A stretch of DNA of 64,000 nucleotides from Stenotrophomonas sepilia (GCF_003244875.1 NZ_LXXZ01000040.1:186001-250000), one strand, 5' to 3'; positions 52,243-60,962 are shown, counted from the first letter of the stretch. The notes: generated by a model from the sequence alone, not told the origin. Translations and numbers: made by a program.

Positions 52243-53198
52243 GTGCGCAGCGCGGGCAGCACGTGTTCGGCGAAATCATCGATGAAGCGGTCCTGCTCGC
52301 GGTTCACGTTGTGCAGGTAGATGCGATCGAAGCCCAGTGACTGCAGTTCCTGCAGCCAGGCCCGGTGCTGGCCAAGATCCGCCGAGACATGCACGTGCTG
52401 GCGCAGCTCCTCGGCACTGACCGCCCGGGCCTGTGCCTCGAACTGCTCGGGCTGGTCCAGGCCTTCGGCCAGTTCCGGTGGCAGCACATTGGCGCTCCAC
52501 TGCTCCATCGCACCGTCCAACGCCGCCTGTTCGGCGCGCGCGTAGGAGAGTTTGGCCTGCAGGTACATCGGCTTGCCCCTGCCACCGCCGTCCTCGAACG
52601 CCGCCACCACACGCCGCAACTGCGCAAGTGGCTGGCTGATGGTGATCAGGCCATCGGCCCAGCCCCCCATCCAGCGTGCGGTTTCCTCGGTGACGGCTGC
52701 ACCCAGCAGCGGCAGGGGAAGGGCCGGTCGGCTGTACAGTCGCGCCTGGCGCACCTGGAAGCCACCGCTGTGGTCGACCCGCTCGCCTCCCCACAGTCGC
52801 CGCATCACCTCGGCCGCAGCGCGCAGTGCCTTCTGCCGCTCGCGCTTGGCTGGCCACGGCTGTCCAGTAACGCGCTCATTCAGCGCCTCGCCGGTACCCA
52901 GCGCCAGCCAGATCCGGCCCGGCGCCAGCTGCTCCAGCGTCGCCGCTGCCTGGGCCACCAAGGCCGGGTGCTGGCGCAGCATCGGGCACGTCACCATGCC
53001 CAGGGTCAACGCGCTCTGCACCGCCAGCGCGCCGGCCCACACCCAGCTGTGGCCCGACTGCCCTTGCGCAGCCGTCCACGGGTGGAAATGGTCCGAGCAC
53101 ATCAGGGCCTCGAATCCCGCCTGTTCGGCGCGCAGCGCCAGGCCCAGCAACGTGGCGGGCGGGAACTGCTCATGCGATGCGTGGTAGCCGATGGTCAT
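52212..53198 (-). CDS. LLM-class flavin oxidoreductase (TIGR03885-like)
   Basis: A 328-residue luciferase-like TIM-barrel protein: TIGYHASHEQFPPATLLGLA, AGFEALMCSDHFHPWTAAQG, LAPGRIWLALGTGEALNERV and SLGFDRIYLHNVNREQDRFI. It matches the group called probable non-F420 flavin oxidoreductase, which is often found beside trehalose synthase-like genes. The start at 53198 follows the family N-terminus. Convergent and overlapping with the GH13 gene. Confidence 0.85.
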   Translation of the reverse strand: MTIGYHASHEQFPPATLLGLALRAEQAGFEALMCSDHFHPWTAAQGQSGHSWVWAGALAVQSALTLGMVTCPMLRQHPALVAQAAATLEQLAPGRIWLALGTGEALNERVTGQPWPAKRERQKALRAAAEVMRRLWGGERVDHSGGFQVRQARLYSRPALPLPLLGAAVTEETARWMGGWADGLITISQPLAQLRRVVAAFEDGGGRGKPMYLQAKLSYARAEQAALDGAMEQWSANVLPPELAEGLDQPEQFEAQARAVSAEELRQHVHVSADLGQHRAWLQELQSLGFDRIYLHNVNREQDRFIDDFAEHVLPALRTQAPSAASHA

Positions 53199-53257
53199 CA
53201 CGGATTCCGTGCGGAGACTGGACACGATGGCAACACCCCTCCAGCTAAAACGGCGTC

Positions 53258-53641
53258 ATGGAAACGAACACTCCCTGCATCGGGCATCGACGCTGGGCTA
53301 TCGCCGAGGGCTACATTCCAGCCTGGAGCAACGGCCCGTCACCGGAGATGCAGAGTCACGAAACCTGCTGTGTCCTCAATGCCGGCAGCGAGGACGCGCA
53401 TGTCACGCTGACCCTCTACTTCGAGGACCGCGATCCGGTGGGTCCCTACCGGATTACAGTGCCGGCGCGGCGCACCTGCCATCTGCGCTTCAACGACCTG
53501 CAGGATCCGGCACCTGTGCCGCTCGGTACGGGCTTCGCCACCCTCGTCGAATCCGACCAGCCGATCATCGTGCAGCACACGCGGCTGGATTCACGGCAAC
53601 CGGCCAACAGCATCATGACCACCATCGCGCATCCAGTGTGA
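53258..53641 (+). CDS. Anabaena sensory rhodopsin transducer (ASRT) homologue
   Basis: A 127-residue beta-sandwich protein. The whole length fits the ASRT family: GHRRWAIAEGYIPAWSNGPS, QSHETCCVLNAGSEDAHVTL, PVGPYRITVPARRTCHLRFN, DLQDPAPVPLGTGFATLVES and IIVQHTRLDSRQPANSIMTT. ASRT forms a tetramer that binds sensory rhodopsin and possibly DNA or sugars in cyanobacteria. No rhodopsin gene is in the window, so the role here must differ. It lies between the LLM and SDR genes. Confidence 0.88.
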   Translation: METNTPCIGHRRWAIAEGYIPAWSNGPSPEMQSHETCCVLNAGSEDAHVTLTLYFEDRDPVGPYRITVPARRTCHLRFNDLQDPAPVPLGTGFATLVESDQPIIVQHTRLDSRQPANSIMTTIAHPV

Positions 53642-53741
53642 AGCCGCGCGCGCAGGCGTCCACGCTGCAACGACACCGCGCCGTCCAGCCGTTTACCCGC
53701 TTGGAGGGAGACTGGCGCCGGTTTCCTTTCGGAGAGTGACG

Positions 53742-54608
53742 ATGGCCCTGCCCGACTACCCACGCCCGCCGTTCCCGGCCCAGCAGCAATCCTTCCCCGG
53801 CAAGACTGCGCAGATGCAGCCCCGGCCGGACCACGGCGAGGACAGTTATCGCGGGCATGGCCTGCTGCAGGGCAAGAAGGCATTGATCACCGGCGGTGAC
53901 AGCGGTATCGGCGCGGCGGTGGCGATCGCTTTCGCGCGCGAAGGCGCCGACGTTGCCATCGCATTCCTCGATGGCGAGCAGGACGACGCCCGCCATGTGC
54001 AGCAGCAGATCGAACAGGCCGGGCGCAAAGCCGTGCTGGTACCCTGCGACATCAGTGACCCGGCACAGGCGCGATCGCTCGTAGACCGCGTGGCCAGCGA
54101 ACTGGACGGTCTCGATATCCTGGTCAACAACGCGGCCTACCAGCGCTACTACGAGCACTTCGACGACATCACCCTGGATGACTGGAAGCGGACGTTCGAT
54201 ACCAACGTGCATGCCGTGTTCAATCTGACCCGACTGTGCGTCCCGCACCTGCGCGGTGGCGGTGCGATCATCAACACCGCATCGGTCAACTCCAAGCGGC
54301 CGACGCCGAACATCCTTCCCTATTCTGCAACCAAAGGTGCCGTCGCCAACCTGACGCTGGGGCTGGCCGGCCTGCTGGCCGAGCATCAGATCCGCGTCAA
54401 TGCCGTGCTGCCCGGCCCGATCTGGACGCCGTTCATTCCCGCAGGCATGGCCGCCGAAGAGGTCGAACAGTTCGGCGCGCAGACGCCATTCGGCCGCCCC
54501 GGACAGCCGGCCGAGCTGGCCTCGGCCTATGTGATGCTGGCTTCGGACAGCGCCAGCTACACCTCCGGTGCGCTGCTGACCATCTCCGGCGGCGCGGCAA
54601 CACTGTGA
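53742..54608 (+). CDS. Short-chain dehydrogenase/reductase, stress (YhxC/YdaD) type
   Basis: A 288-residue SDR with an N-terminal extension (PDYPRPPFPAQQQSFPGKTA) typical of general-stress SDRs. The cofactor loop is TGGDSGIGAAVAIAF (about 50-64). NNAA is at about 129, catalytic Ser in NTASVNSK and Tyr194/Lys198 in YSATKGAVANLTLGL. GGAGAG lies just before the start. The MscS-type gene follows after six bases, so they form an operon probably tied to envelope or osmotic stress. Confidence 0.92.
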   Translation: MALPDYPRPPFPAQQQSFPGKTAQMQPRPDHGEDSYRGHGLLQGKKALITGGDSGIGAAVAIAFAREGADVAIAFLDGEQDDARHVQQQIEQAGRKAVLVPCDISDPAQARSLVDRVASELDGLDILVNNAAYQRYYEHFDDITLDDWKRTFDTNVHAVFNLTRLCVPHLRGGGAIINTASVNSKRPTPNILPYSATKGAVANLTLGLAGLLAEHQIRVNAVLPGPIWTPFIPAGMAAEEVEQFGAQTPFGRPGQPAELASAYVMLASDSASYTSGALLTISGGAATL

Positions 54609-54614
54609 CCCCTC

Positions 54615-55208
54615 ATGGCCGGATTGCCCGCCTGGATTGAGGACTGGCTGACCGTGGTTGTGCCGGTGGCCGAGGTGCTCGCCATCCTCGGCGTCGCATG
54701 GGTTATGGTGCGTGCCCTGGCGTGGCTGCTGGTGCAGGCGCGGCAGCGCGGCAGGCTGGCACCAGAGCTTCATGTGGGCCTGCGCCGCGGCGGTGCCCTG
54801 CTGCTGTATCTGGCGGCTGCGCTGCTGATACTGGAGCGACTGGGCGTGTCGCGCTCGGTGCTGTGGACCGCGCTGACCGGGTTCATGGCGGTCGGTGCGG
54901 TGGCGTTCTTTGCTGCATGGAGCGTGTTGTCCAACCTGTTCTGTTCGTTCCTGATCGTCGCCACGCGCCCGTTCCGCATCAATGACACCATCGAGGTGCT
55001 GGAAAGCGTGGACAAGCCGGGCTTGTGCGGTCAGGTGGTGGACGTCAACCTGATCTACACCACGCTGAGTGATCGTGGCGAAGGCGCGCGCGGTTGCCTG
55101 CTGCGCGTGCCCAACTCCTTGTTCTTCCAGCGCATCACCCGCCACTGGGGTGACAGCGGCTATTCCCAGCTGCCGGGAAGCGTGCCAATCAAAGGCAAGG
55201 TGCGCTGA
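54615..55208 (+). CDS. Small MscS-family mechanosensitive channel
   Basis: A 197-residue inner-membrane protein with three helices (VAEVLAILGVAWVMVRALAW; GALLLYLAAALLILERLG; ALTGFMAVGAVAFFAAWSVL) and the start of the MscS beta domain (NLFCSFLIVATRPFRINDTI, EVVDVN-like segment GQVVDVNLIYTTLSDRG). It is shorter than E. coli MscS (286 residues), lacking most of the cytoplasmic vestibule. Six bases after the SDR gene. A role in osmotic relief is a family inference. Confidence 0.85.
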   Translation: MAGLPAWIEDWLTVVVPVAEVLAILGVAWVMVRALAWLLVQARQRGRLAPELHVGLRRGGALLLYLAAALLILERLGVSRSVLWTALTGFMAVGAVAFFAAWSVLSNLFCSFLIVATRPFRINDTIEVLESVDKPGLCGQVVDVNLIYTTLSDRGEGARGCLLRVPNSLFFQRITRHWGDSGYSQLPGSVPIKGKVR

Positions 55209-55212
55209 GTAG

Positions 55213-55306
55213 CTGTAGAGCCGAGCCCATGCTCGGCTTGCTGCGCGCAGCGCTCGGTGCAGCGCGACCTGAACGGAGAGCAGCCGAGCATTGGCTCGGC
55301 TCTACG
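55213..55306. repeat. Inverted pair of SMAG repeats
   Basis: GTAGAGCCGAGCCCATGCTC at 55213 and its inverted partner AGCCGAGCATTGGCTCGGCT ending near 55306 flank about 45 bases. Each arm is itself a hairpin headed by GTAG. This is the dimeric SMAG arrangement, immediately after the MscS-type gene. Confidence 0.8.
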
Positions 55307-55327
55307 GGTGCCACAGCGGGTGCAACC

Positions 55328-55451
55328 CTACTCCGCCGCCAATGCCTGGATCGGGTCCAGCTGCGCGGCGCTGCGCGCCGGAAAGTAGCCAAAGCCCAGC
55401 CCGATCACAGACGAACACACCAACGCGGCCAGCACCAGATAGGTACCCATG
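55328..55451 (-). pseudogene. C-terminal remnant of a MacB/FtsX-type ABC permease
   Basis: The last 40 or so codons of a minus-strand frame read GTYLVLAALVCSSVIGLGFG then YFPARSAAQLDPIQALAAE and stop. This is the conserved end of MacB-family permeases (GYxPARxAAxLDPIxAL). No upstream part exists; the frame runs straight into the YcaQ-type gene. It sits beside an SMAG pair, a likely recombination point. Confidence 0.75.
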
Positions 55452-55463
55452 CGCCGCTTGGCG

Positions 55464-56552
55464 CTACAGGAACTCCGCCAAGCGCTGCAACTCGTCGTCC
55501 AGCGCGCCACGAAATGCCTTGTCGCGGGCCAGCGACTTTCCGGCATAACCCACGTTCGGCACCAACTCACCGCCGCACACGCTCAGGTTGGCCCAGCCCA
55601 CCACCTGGTCATGCCACAGCACCGGCAGTGCGTAGTACCCATACTGGCGCTTTGGCGCAGGTGTGTAGGCCTCGAACTTATAGACCCAATCCCACAGCAA
55701 CTCGAAACGGCGGCGGTCCCACACCACCGGGTCGAACGGCGCCAGCAGGCGCACCTGATCGTCTGGCGCGTGCCTGCGCGAGCGTGGATTCTCGTCTGCC
55801 GGCCAGTACCAGGTGGTGCCCTCCAGCGAGCAGCTGGCCAGCTGCTGCTTGGCCAGCGCCAATGCCTTGCGGGTCTGCTCGGCCAGATGCGGTGCACCAT
55901 AGCCCAGCAGGCGCACCAGGTAGGTCAGGCTGGCCGATGGCAGCGGCGCGTACTTGCGCACCACCAGATCAATCAGGGCGGCCGCGCGTTCGACCTGCGA
56001 CTGCTCGCTGGCATCCGCCTCGGCATGCTCGGCCACGGCGTAGATACGGGTGCCGTTGTCACGCCGCGCCACGCGCAGCATTCCGCGGTAGTGCATGCCA
56101 TCGAGCAGGTGGGTGCTGGCATTGCTGGTGCCGCCCCAGTAGTTGGTCACCCGCCCATGCGCAAACGCCTGGTCGACCTCGCGGGGGTGCACGCTGCCGC
56201 GCTCGCGCACGAACGCCAGCACGTCGGCCGCGCGGCGATGGGTCTCGGCGTCCCACTCGCGCTTGGACACGCGCGGGTGCATCAGCGCCAGATGCTCGCG
56301 CGGCAGGAAGCCGTAGTTCACCAGGCAGTCCTCTTCCACCGGCAAGCGCGCATAACGACGTTCAAGATCACCCGCGCGGTAGTCCTTCACCCGGTGCCGC
56401 AGGGTCAGGTCCTGCGCGCGTGCCGGTGCCCGGATCGGGTCGGCCTGCACGAAGCCCAGCCGCCGGATTGCGGTCAACAGCGTGGTCGGCTTGAACAGGG
56501 TGCGCGCCACCGCGTAGCGGCGCAGATCTTCAAGGGTAGGCGTGGCAGGCAT
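55464..56552 (-). CDS. Winged-helix DNA glycosylase, YcaQ/AlkX type
   Basis: A 362-residue HTH_42 protein. YcaQ enzymes unhook interstrand crosslinks and alkylated bases; their catalytic QxD appears here as LGFVQADPIRAPARAQDLTL. Other family segments are LTLRHRVKDYRAGDLERRYA, VTNYWGGTSNASTHLLDGMH, RLLAPFDPVVWDRRRFELLW and GYYALPVLWHDQVVGWANL. The start at 56552 is preferred because the next upstream ATG (56576) lies inside an SMAG repeat. Confidence 0.88.
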   Translation of the reverse strand: MPATPTLEDLRRYAVARTLFKPTTLLTAIRRLGFVQADPIRAPARAQDLTLRHRVKDYRAGDLERRYARLPVEEDCLVNYGFLPREHLALMHPRVSKREWDAETHRRAADVLAFVRERGSVHPREVDQAFAHGRVTNYWGGTSNASTHLLDGMHYRGMLRVARRDNGTRIYAVAEHAEADASEQSQVERAAALIDLVVRKYAPLPSASLTYLVRLLGYGAPHLAEQTRKALALAKQQLASCSLEGTTWYWPADENPRSRRHAPDDQVRLLAPFDPVVWDRRRFELLWDWVYKFEAYTPAPKRQYGYYALPVLWHDQVVGWANLSVCGGELVPNVGYAGKSLARDKAFRGALDDELQRLAEFL

Positions 56553-56561
56553 GGCTGCATT

Positions 56562-56585
56562 GTAGATCCACGCCATGCGTGGATG
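56562..56585 (+). repeat. SMAG-type repeat
   Basis: GTAG followed by an imperfect palindrome (ATCCACGCCATGCGTGGAT), just upstream of the YcaQ-type gene. Confidence 0.65.
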
Positions 56586-56647
56586 GGATCACGGCAATTC
56601 CCCCGAGGGCTAGCGCTCATCGCACCCGGACCCTTCACCGGATCCAA

Positions 56648-57274
56648 CTACAGGCGCTGCCAGACCACGCCCTCACCCCGGCGGTAGTACACCGCCATCG
56701 CGCGGCCATAAATCCGGTCCGCATCGACCCATCCGAAGAAGCGGCCGTCCAGGCTGTTGCCACGGTGATCACCCAGCACCAGTACCTTGCCGGAGGGTAC
56801 CTGCACATCGGCAATGTCCGGGCCTCCGCCATGCGTCAGGTAGAGCCAGGCGTGCCGCTTGCCAAACCGTTCCACGCCGCTCGCATAGGTCATCTGGAGG
56901 GGGCGTCCATTGACGCTCAGGCGCCCATCCTGCAGACGCACGCGGTCGCCGGCCACGGCCACCACGCGCTTGATCATGCGCACGCCATCGGCCGGCGAAG
57001 CGAACACCACCACCTCGCCGCGTTGCGGCACGGTGGCGCCCATCAGCTTCAGCCCGCTGAAAGGCAGGCGCAGGCCGTACGCGCGCATATCGACAACGAC
57101 GCGGTCACCCGGCTGCAAGGCGGGCTGCATTGAACCACTCGGCACGACGTAATGGTTGGCCAGGGTGTCGCGTGCAACGAAGAACAGGCCCAGCAGCATC
57201 AGCAGCGGCGCGGCCTCCTTCTTCAGCCACGCCAGCATTCGCTGGGACCACGACGCGCGGAGGGTGGCATCCAT
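56648..57274 (-). CDS. Type I signal peptidase
   Basis: A 208-residue inner-membrane serine-lysine protease. One N-terminal helix (APLLMLLGLFFVARDTLANH) is followed by the catalytic Ser in VVPSGSMQPALQPGD and Lys in VRMIKRVVAVAGDRV, then box E GKVLVLGDHRGNSLDGRFFG. It has one membrane anchor, not two as in E. coli LepB, so it is probably a secondary signal peptidase. The start at 57274 (MDATLRASWS) precedes the helix. No operon partner. Confidence 0.9.
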   Translation of the reverse strand: MDATLRASWSQRMLAWLKKEAAPLLMLLGLFFVARDTLANHYVVPSGSMQPALQPGDRVVVDMRAYGLRLPFSGLKLMGATVPQRGEVVVFASPADGVRMIKRVVAVAGDRVRLQDGRLSVNGRPLQMTYASGVERFGKRHAWLYLTHGGGPDIADVQVPSGKVLVLGDHRGNSLDGRFFGWVDADRIYGRAMAVYYRRGEGVVWQRL

Positions 57275-57392
57275 AAGGGCTCCGGAAGGTGATGGAAGGA
57301 CTCGGAGCCCTAGGCTAGACCGGGCACACCTGGCCACACATAGGACAGGTCCCAGATGTGCCCGCCCGTAGGGCCCACAGGCACGACCAACG

Positions 57393-57986
57393 CTACAGAT
57401 CGCCGTCCGCATCCAACAACTGCAACGACCCGATCACGAGCGCCTGCATGCCCTGCTTGAACTCGGTGATCACCTGGCCCTCTTCGTCATCCGCAATCGC
57501 GTAGATGGTGTCGGCGCCGGCGATGCAGTAGAACGCGATCGTGGCCAGCAGCCAGCGCGCCTTGTCCATCGGCAGGCCGAACACTTCGGCCACGTGCGCC
57601 TGGTGCGAGGCAATCTTTTCCAGCATCGGCGCGGTCGCCACCGTGCGCCGCAGCAGGTATGGCGGCAACCCGGGATGCGCCTTCACCACCTCGCACAACG
57701 ATTCCACGAACACCATCAGATAGCCCTGCAGGCCGCCCGCCGCATCGGCCGACGCGCGCGGAATCTGCCAGCGCTGGAACACGGCTTCGGCCACCAGCCG
57801 CTTCAACGCCTCCAGGTTCGCAACGCGCTTGTACAGCGCCGCTTGGGTGACCGCGAGCTCGGCGGCCACATTGGCCATGGTCAGGTTGGGCAGACCCAGG
57901 CGGATGCCGATGTCGGCCAGGCGCTCGGGGGTGATGGTCGGTGGACGGCCGCGCGGCGGCACCGTGGTTTCGCGTTGCGTGTTCAT
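57393..57986 (-). CDS. TetR-family regulator, divergent from siderophore receptor
   Basis: A 197-residue TetR-type repressor. The helix-turn-helix is MANVAAELAVTQAALYKRVA after a basic N-terminus (PPRGRPPTITPERLADIG). The C-terminal ligand domain includes HPGLPPYLLRRTVATAPML. It is divergent from the TonB siderophore receptor at 58225, with a dyad between them, so it probably controls that receptor and itself. Confidence 0.9.
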   Translation of the reverse strand: MNTQRETTVPPRGRPPTITPERLADIGIRLGLPNLTMANVAAELAVTQAALYKRVANLEALKRLVAEAVFQRWQIPRASADAAGGLQGYLMVFVESLCEVVKAHPGLPPYLLRRTVATAPMLEKIASHQAHVAEVFGLPMDKARWLLATIAFYCIAGADTIYAIADDEEGQVITEFKQGMQALVIGSLQLLDADGDL

Positions 57987-58036
57987 ACCCTGCCGAGGGT
58001 GCCAGCAAAGGGACCCTCTTGTCCGCTTTGGTCTCT

Positions 58037-58058
58037 TTAGTTTAATTTACTCAACTAA
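58037..58058. promoter_or_regulatory. Dyad in the TetR/receptor gap, candidate TetR operator
   Basis: TTAGTT (58037-58042) and AACTAA (58053-58058) face each other across ten bases in an AT-rich patch (TTTAATTTACTC) of the 238-base gap. AT-richness suggests it overlaps a promoter. No clear Fur box was found. Confidence 0.45.
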
Positions 58059-58224
58059 TTCGGAATGCGTCTGGTTCGCAATCATGGCGCCGTCCGGATC
58101 GAGCCCGTGGCTCACTTCCCGCCAGGTCCCCACCCAGCCGACAACCCCGCGCTGCGCCCTCCCCCGTGCTTGCCGATGGCCGCGCGCCAGGCGCGCTCGC
58201 CCTCGCGATTCACAGGACCCTGGT

Positions 58225-60420
58225 ATGACCGTATCCCCCTTCTCCTCTTCACAGAACCAAGCTGCCGCCGTGCCCTGCAGCCAGCCACTTCCACACGGCC
58301 TGGCCCGGCGCTACCGCGCATCGGCGCTCGCGCTTGGCCTGATGGCATCGTGTGCCGCGCTGGCCGAAACCGCGCCGTCCACCCTGCCCTCGGTGCAGGT
58401 ACAGGAACAGCGCCGCGTGACCGGCGACTACGCCGGCGGCCAGGTCGCCGCCGGTGGCCGCATCGGCCTGCTCGGCGACAAGGATTTCATGGATACGCCG
58501 TTCAGTACGGTCAGCTACACCGAGTCGTTTATCCGCGACCGCCAGGCCAAGGACCTGACCGACGTCATCGCCGCCACCGACCCCACGGTGTTCAGCAACG
58601 GCGTCACCGGTTCCTGGAGCGAGAACTACGCAATCCGCGGCTTCGCCTCCAACACCAGCGACACCACCTTCAACGGCCTCAGCGGCATGGCGCCGTACTA
58701 CCGTACCTCGCCGGAGATGTTCGAACGCATCGAGGTGCTGAAAGGCCCCTCCGCGCTGCTCAATGGCATGCCGCCGGGCGGCTCGGTGGGCGGCGCGGTG
58801 AACCTGGTGCCCAAGCGCGCTGGCGAGCAGCCGCTGTTGCGGGTCAGCGCCAACTTCGCCTCCGACGCGCAGTTCGGCACCCATGTGGACATGGGCCGTC
58901 GGCTCGGCGCGGGCAAGCAGTTCGGCGTCCGCTTCAACGGCGCGTACCGTGATGGCGATGGCGCAGTGGACAAGCAGCGCAAGAAGGTCCAGCTCGGTTC
59001 GCTGGCACTGGACTGGCGCGGCGAACGTGCGCGGCTGTCGGCCGATCTGTACAGCGCCGATGACCGTGTTGACGGCCCCGCACGTGGCGTCGGCCTGGCA
59101 CCCGGCGTCGCCATTCCGCGGCCGCCGCGTGGCGATACGCTGATCAACCCGGACTGGGCCTACGTGGACAGCCAGGACAAGGGCGCGATGCTGCGCGGCG
59201 AACTGGACATCAACGATACCCTGATGGCCTACCTGGCCTACGGCACCAGCAGGACCGACTACCGCTACAACGGTTCGATCAGCGCGCAGATCCTCAACCC
59301 GGCCGGCGACTTCACCACGGTGATCGGCCAGCTCGCCTTCGATATCAGGAAGCAGTCCGGCGATGCCGGCCTGCGCGGTTCGTTCCGGACCGGCAGGGTC
59401 GGCCACCAGTGGGCTGCCAACGTGACCCACTACCAGCACACCCAGAACGACTACGGCCGCCGCAGCGTGCCGGGCTGGGACTGGACCACCAACCTCTACA
59501 ACCCGGTGTGGGGCCCGGCCGCGCCGTTCGTAGCGCCGCACATCTCGCATACCGAACTGCGGCTGGACAGCCTCGGCTTCGCTGATACCCTGTCCTTCGC
59601 CGATGAACGCGTGCAGTTGACCCTGGGCGTGCGCCGCCAGCAGGTGGTCAGTGAGACCTTCAACGTCGCCACGGGTGCGCGCACCTCACGCTACGACGAG
59701 AGCGCCACCACGCCGGCAGCGGCGCTGCTGGTGAAAGCCACCGACACGATCTCCCTCTACACCAACTACATCGAGGGCCTCAGCCAGGGCGCCACCGCGC
59801 CGATGACCGCCGCCAATGCCGGCGATGTATTCGCGCCGTTCCGCACCAGGCAGAAGGAGCTGGGCCTGAAGCTGGACCTGGGCCGCTTCGCGCACACCTT
59901 CAGCGTGTACGAGATCAAGCGGCCCAGCAGCTACACCGACCCGGTCACGAATATCTTCTCGTTCGGCGGCGAACAGCGGAACCGCGGCGTGGAATGGGGC
60001 TTCTTCGGTGCGCCACTGGACGGCGTGCGCCTGCTGGGCGGCGTGGCCTACGTGCAGCCGAAGCTGACCCGCACGGCGGGCGGCGTGAATGAAGGCCGCA
60101 TGGCCACGGCAATTGCGCAGCGGCAGGCCAAGCTGGGCGTGGAGTGGGATGTGCCCGCGCTGGAAGGCCTGACCCTGACCGGCAATGCCACGGCCATGTC
60201 CAAGCAGTACATCAGCGCCGACAACCGCCTGTCGGTGCCGGGGCGGACGTTGTTCGACGTGGGCGCGCGCTACAGCACCACCGTGGCGGGTCGACCGCTT
60301 GCGCTGAGAGCCAGTGTGAACAACGTGACCAACAAGGCGTATTGGGGCATGCCGTTGTTGTCGAGCCTGGCGCTGGGTGCACCTAGGACGGTGCTGGTGT
60401 CGGCGACGATGGATTTCTGA
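58225..60420 (+). CDS. TonB-dependent siderophore receptor
   Basis: A 731-residue outer-membrane receptor. Signal peptide region ASALALGLMASCAALAETAP; TonB box-like LPSVQVQEQRRVTGDYA. Plug: DVIAATDPTVFSNGVTGSWS, YAIRGFASNTSDTTFNGLSG, FERIEVLKGPSALLNGMPPG and SVGGAVNLVPKRAGEQPLLR, which is the siderophore-type signature. The barrel ends ALGAPRTVLVSATMDF with a terminal Phe. The length is normal. Divergent from the TetR gene. It probably takes up a foreign or self siderophore. Confidence 0.92.
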   Translation: MTVSPFSSSQNQAAAVPCSQPLPHGLARRYRASALALGLMASCAALAETAPSTLPSVQVQEQRRVTGDYAGGQVAAGGRIGLLGDKDFMDTPFSTVSYTESFIRDRQAKDLTDVIAATDPTVFSNGVTGSWSENYAIRGFASNTSDTTFNGLSGMAPYYRTSPEMFERIEVLKGPSALLNGMPPGGSVGGAVNLVPKRAGEQPLLRVSANFASDAQFGTHVDMGRRLGAGKQFGVRFNGAYRDGDGAVDKQRKKVQLGSLALDWRGERARLSADLYSADDRVDGPARGVGLAPGVAIPRPPRGDTLINPDWAYVDSQDKGAMLRGELDINDTLMAYLAYGTSRTDYRYNGSISAQILNPAGDFTTVIGQLAFDIRKQSGDAGLRGSFRTGRVGHQWAANVTHYQHTQNDYGRRSVPGWDWTTNLYNPVWGPAAPFVAPHISHTELRLDSLGFADTLSFADERVQLTLGVRRQQVVSETFNVATGARTSRYDESATTPAAALLVKATDTISLYTNYIEGLSQGATAPMTAANAGDVFAPFRTRQKELGLKLDLGRFAHTFSVYEIKRPSSYTDPVTNIFSFGGEQRNRGVEWGFFGAPLDGVRLLGGVAYVQPKLTRTAGGVNEGRMATAIAQRQAKLGVEWDVPALEGLTLTGNATAMSKQYISADNRLSVPGRTLFDVGARYSTTVAGRPLALRASVNNVTNKAYWGMPLLSSLALGAPRTVLVSATMDF

Positions 60421-60437
60421 GGCGGCGCGGAACCCCT

Positions 60438-60499
60438 GTAGATCCGATCCATGCTCGGCCCGGTTCTGTCTGGTGAGCCGAGCGTAGGCTCGGCGCTAC
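60438..60499. repeat. Inverted pair of SMAG repeats
   Basis: GTAGATCCGATCCATGCTCGG at 60438 faces GAGCCGAGCGTAGGCTCGGC ending with GCTAC near 60499, just after the siderophore receptor stop. It may act as a transcription end. Confidence 0.7.
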
Positions 60500-60549
60500 A
60501 GAACGCGGGGCCATCCGCCAACGGCATCCAGGCAGGATGCGAATATTCT

Positions 60550-60609
60550 GTAGAGCCGAGCCCACGCTCGGCTCCACGCCAACAGCATCCACGCATGGCG
60601 TGGCTCTAC
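60550..60609. repeat. Second inverted pair of SMAG repeats
   Basis: GTAGAGCCGAGCCCACGCTC at 60550 faces CCACGCATGGCGTGGCTCTA ending near 60609. With the pair at 60438 it fills the gap between the receptor and the convergent 118-residue protein gene, whose stop lies in the last repeat. Confidence 0.75.
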
Positions 60610-60962
60610 TCGGGATGCAGGCGGAAGATGGCGTGATTGGTCAGCGCCAGCGCGGCCAGCTTCAGACCTTCCATCACGCGATCGCCCACGTACTGTTCCG
60701 GGCCGCCATTCTGGCGGGCGCGTTCGGCCGCCAGCAGGATCTCCTGCACGATACGCAGCCCGGCCAGTGCACCGTCGGCGTCGGCCAACGCCAGGCACCG
60801 GCCCGGCAGCTGATGGCGCTCGGGCCAGGGCTGGCCGTCGGCAGCCGCGCCCAACCCGATGCGATGCAGCAGGGCCGTCAGGTTGTTGGGATCGGGCGGG
60901 ATGTCGTGCCCCTCATCGGCATTGGCCGGGGCGCGCTGATGGGGAAACTCCGATGCGTTCAT
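60606..60962 (-). CDS. Protein of unknown function behind a large folded leader
   Basis: A 118-residue soluble protein: NASEFPHQRAPANADEGHDI, then LTALLHRIGLGAAADG, LADADGALAGLRIVQEILLA and GDRVMEGLKLAALALTNHAI. The helical pattern resembles small Xanthomonadaceae/Pseudomonas proteins such as DUF6124, without firm identity. Its stop falls inside an SMAG repeat. A strongly folded stretch (61013-61184) lies upstream. Function unknown. Confidence 0.65.
   Translation of the reverse strand: MNASEFPHQRAPANADEGHDIPPDPNNLTALLHRIGLGAAADGQPWPERHQLPGRCLALADADGALAGLRIVQEILLAAERARQNGGPEQYVGDRVMEGLKLAALALTNHAIFRLHPE

Noticed and set aside
53613-55145. 510-codon minus-strand frame
   Set aside because: Antisense to the SDR and MscS genes, which have full family motifs.
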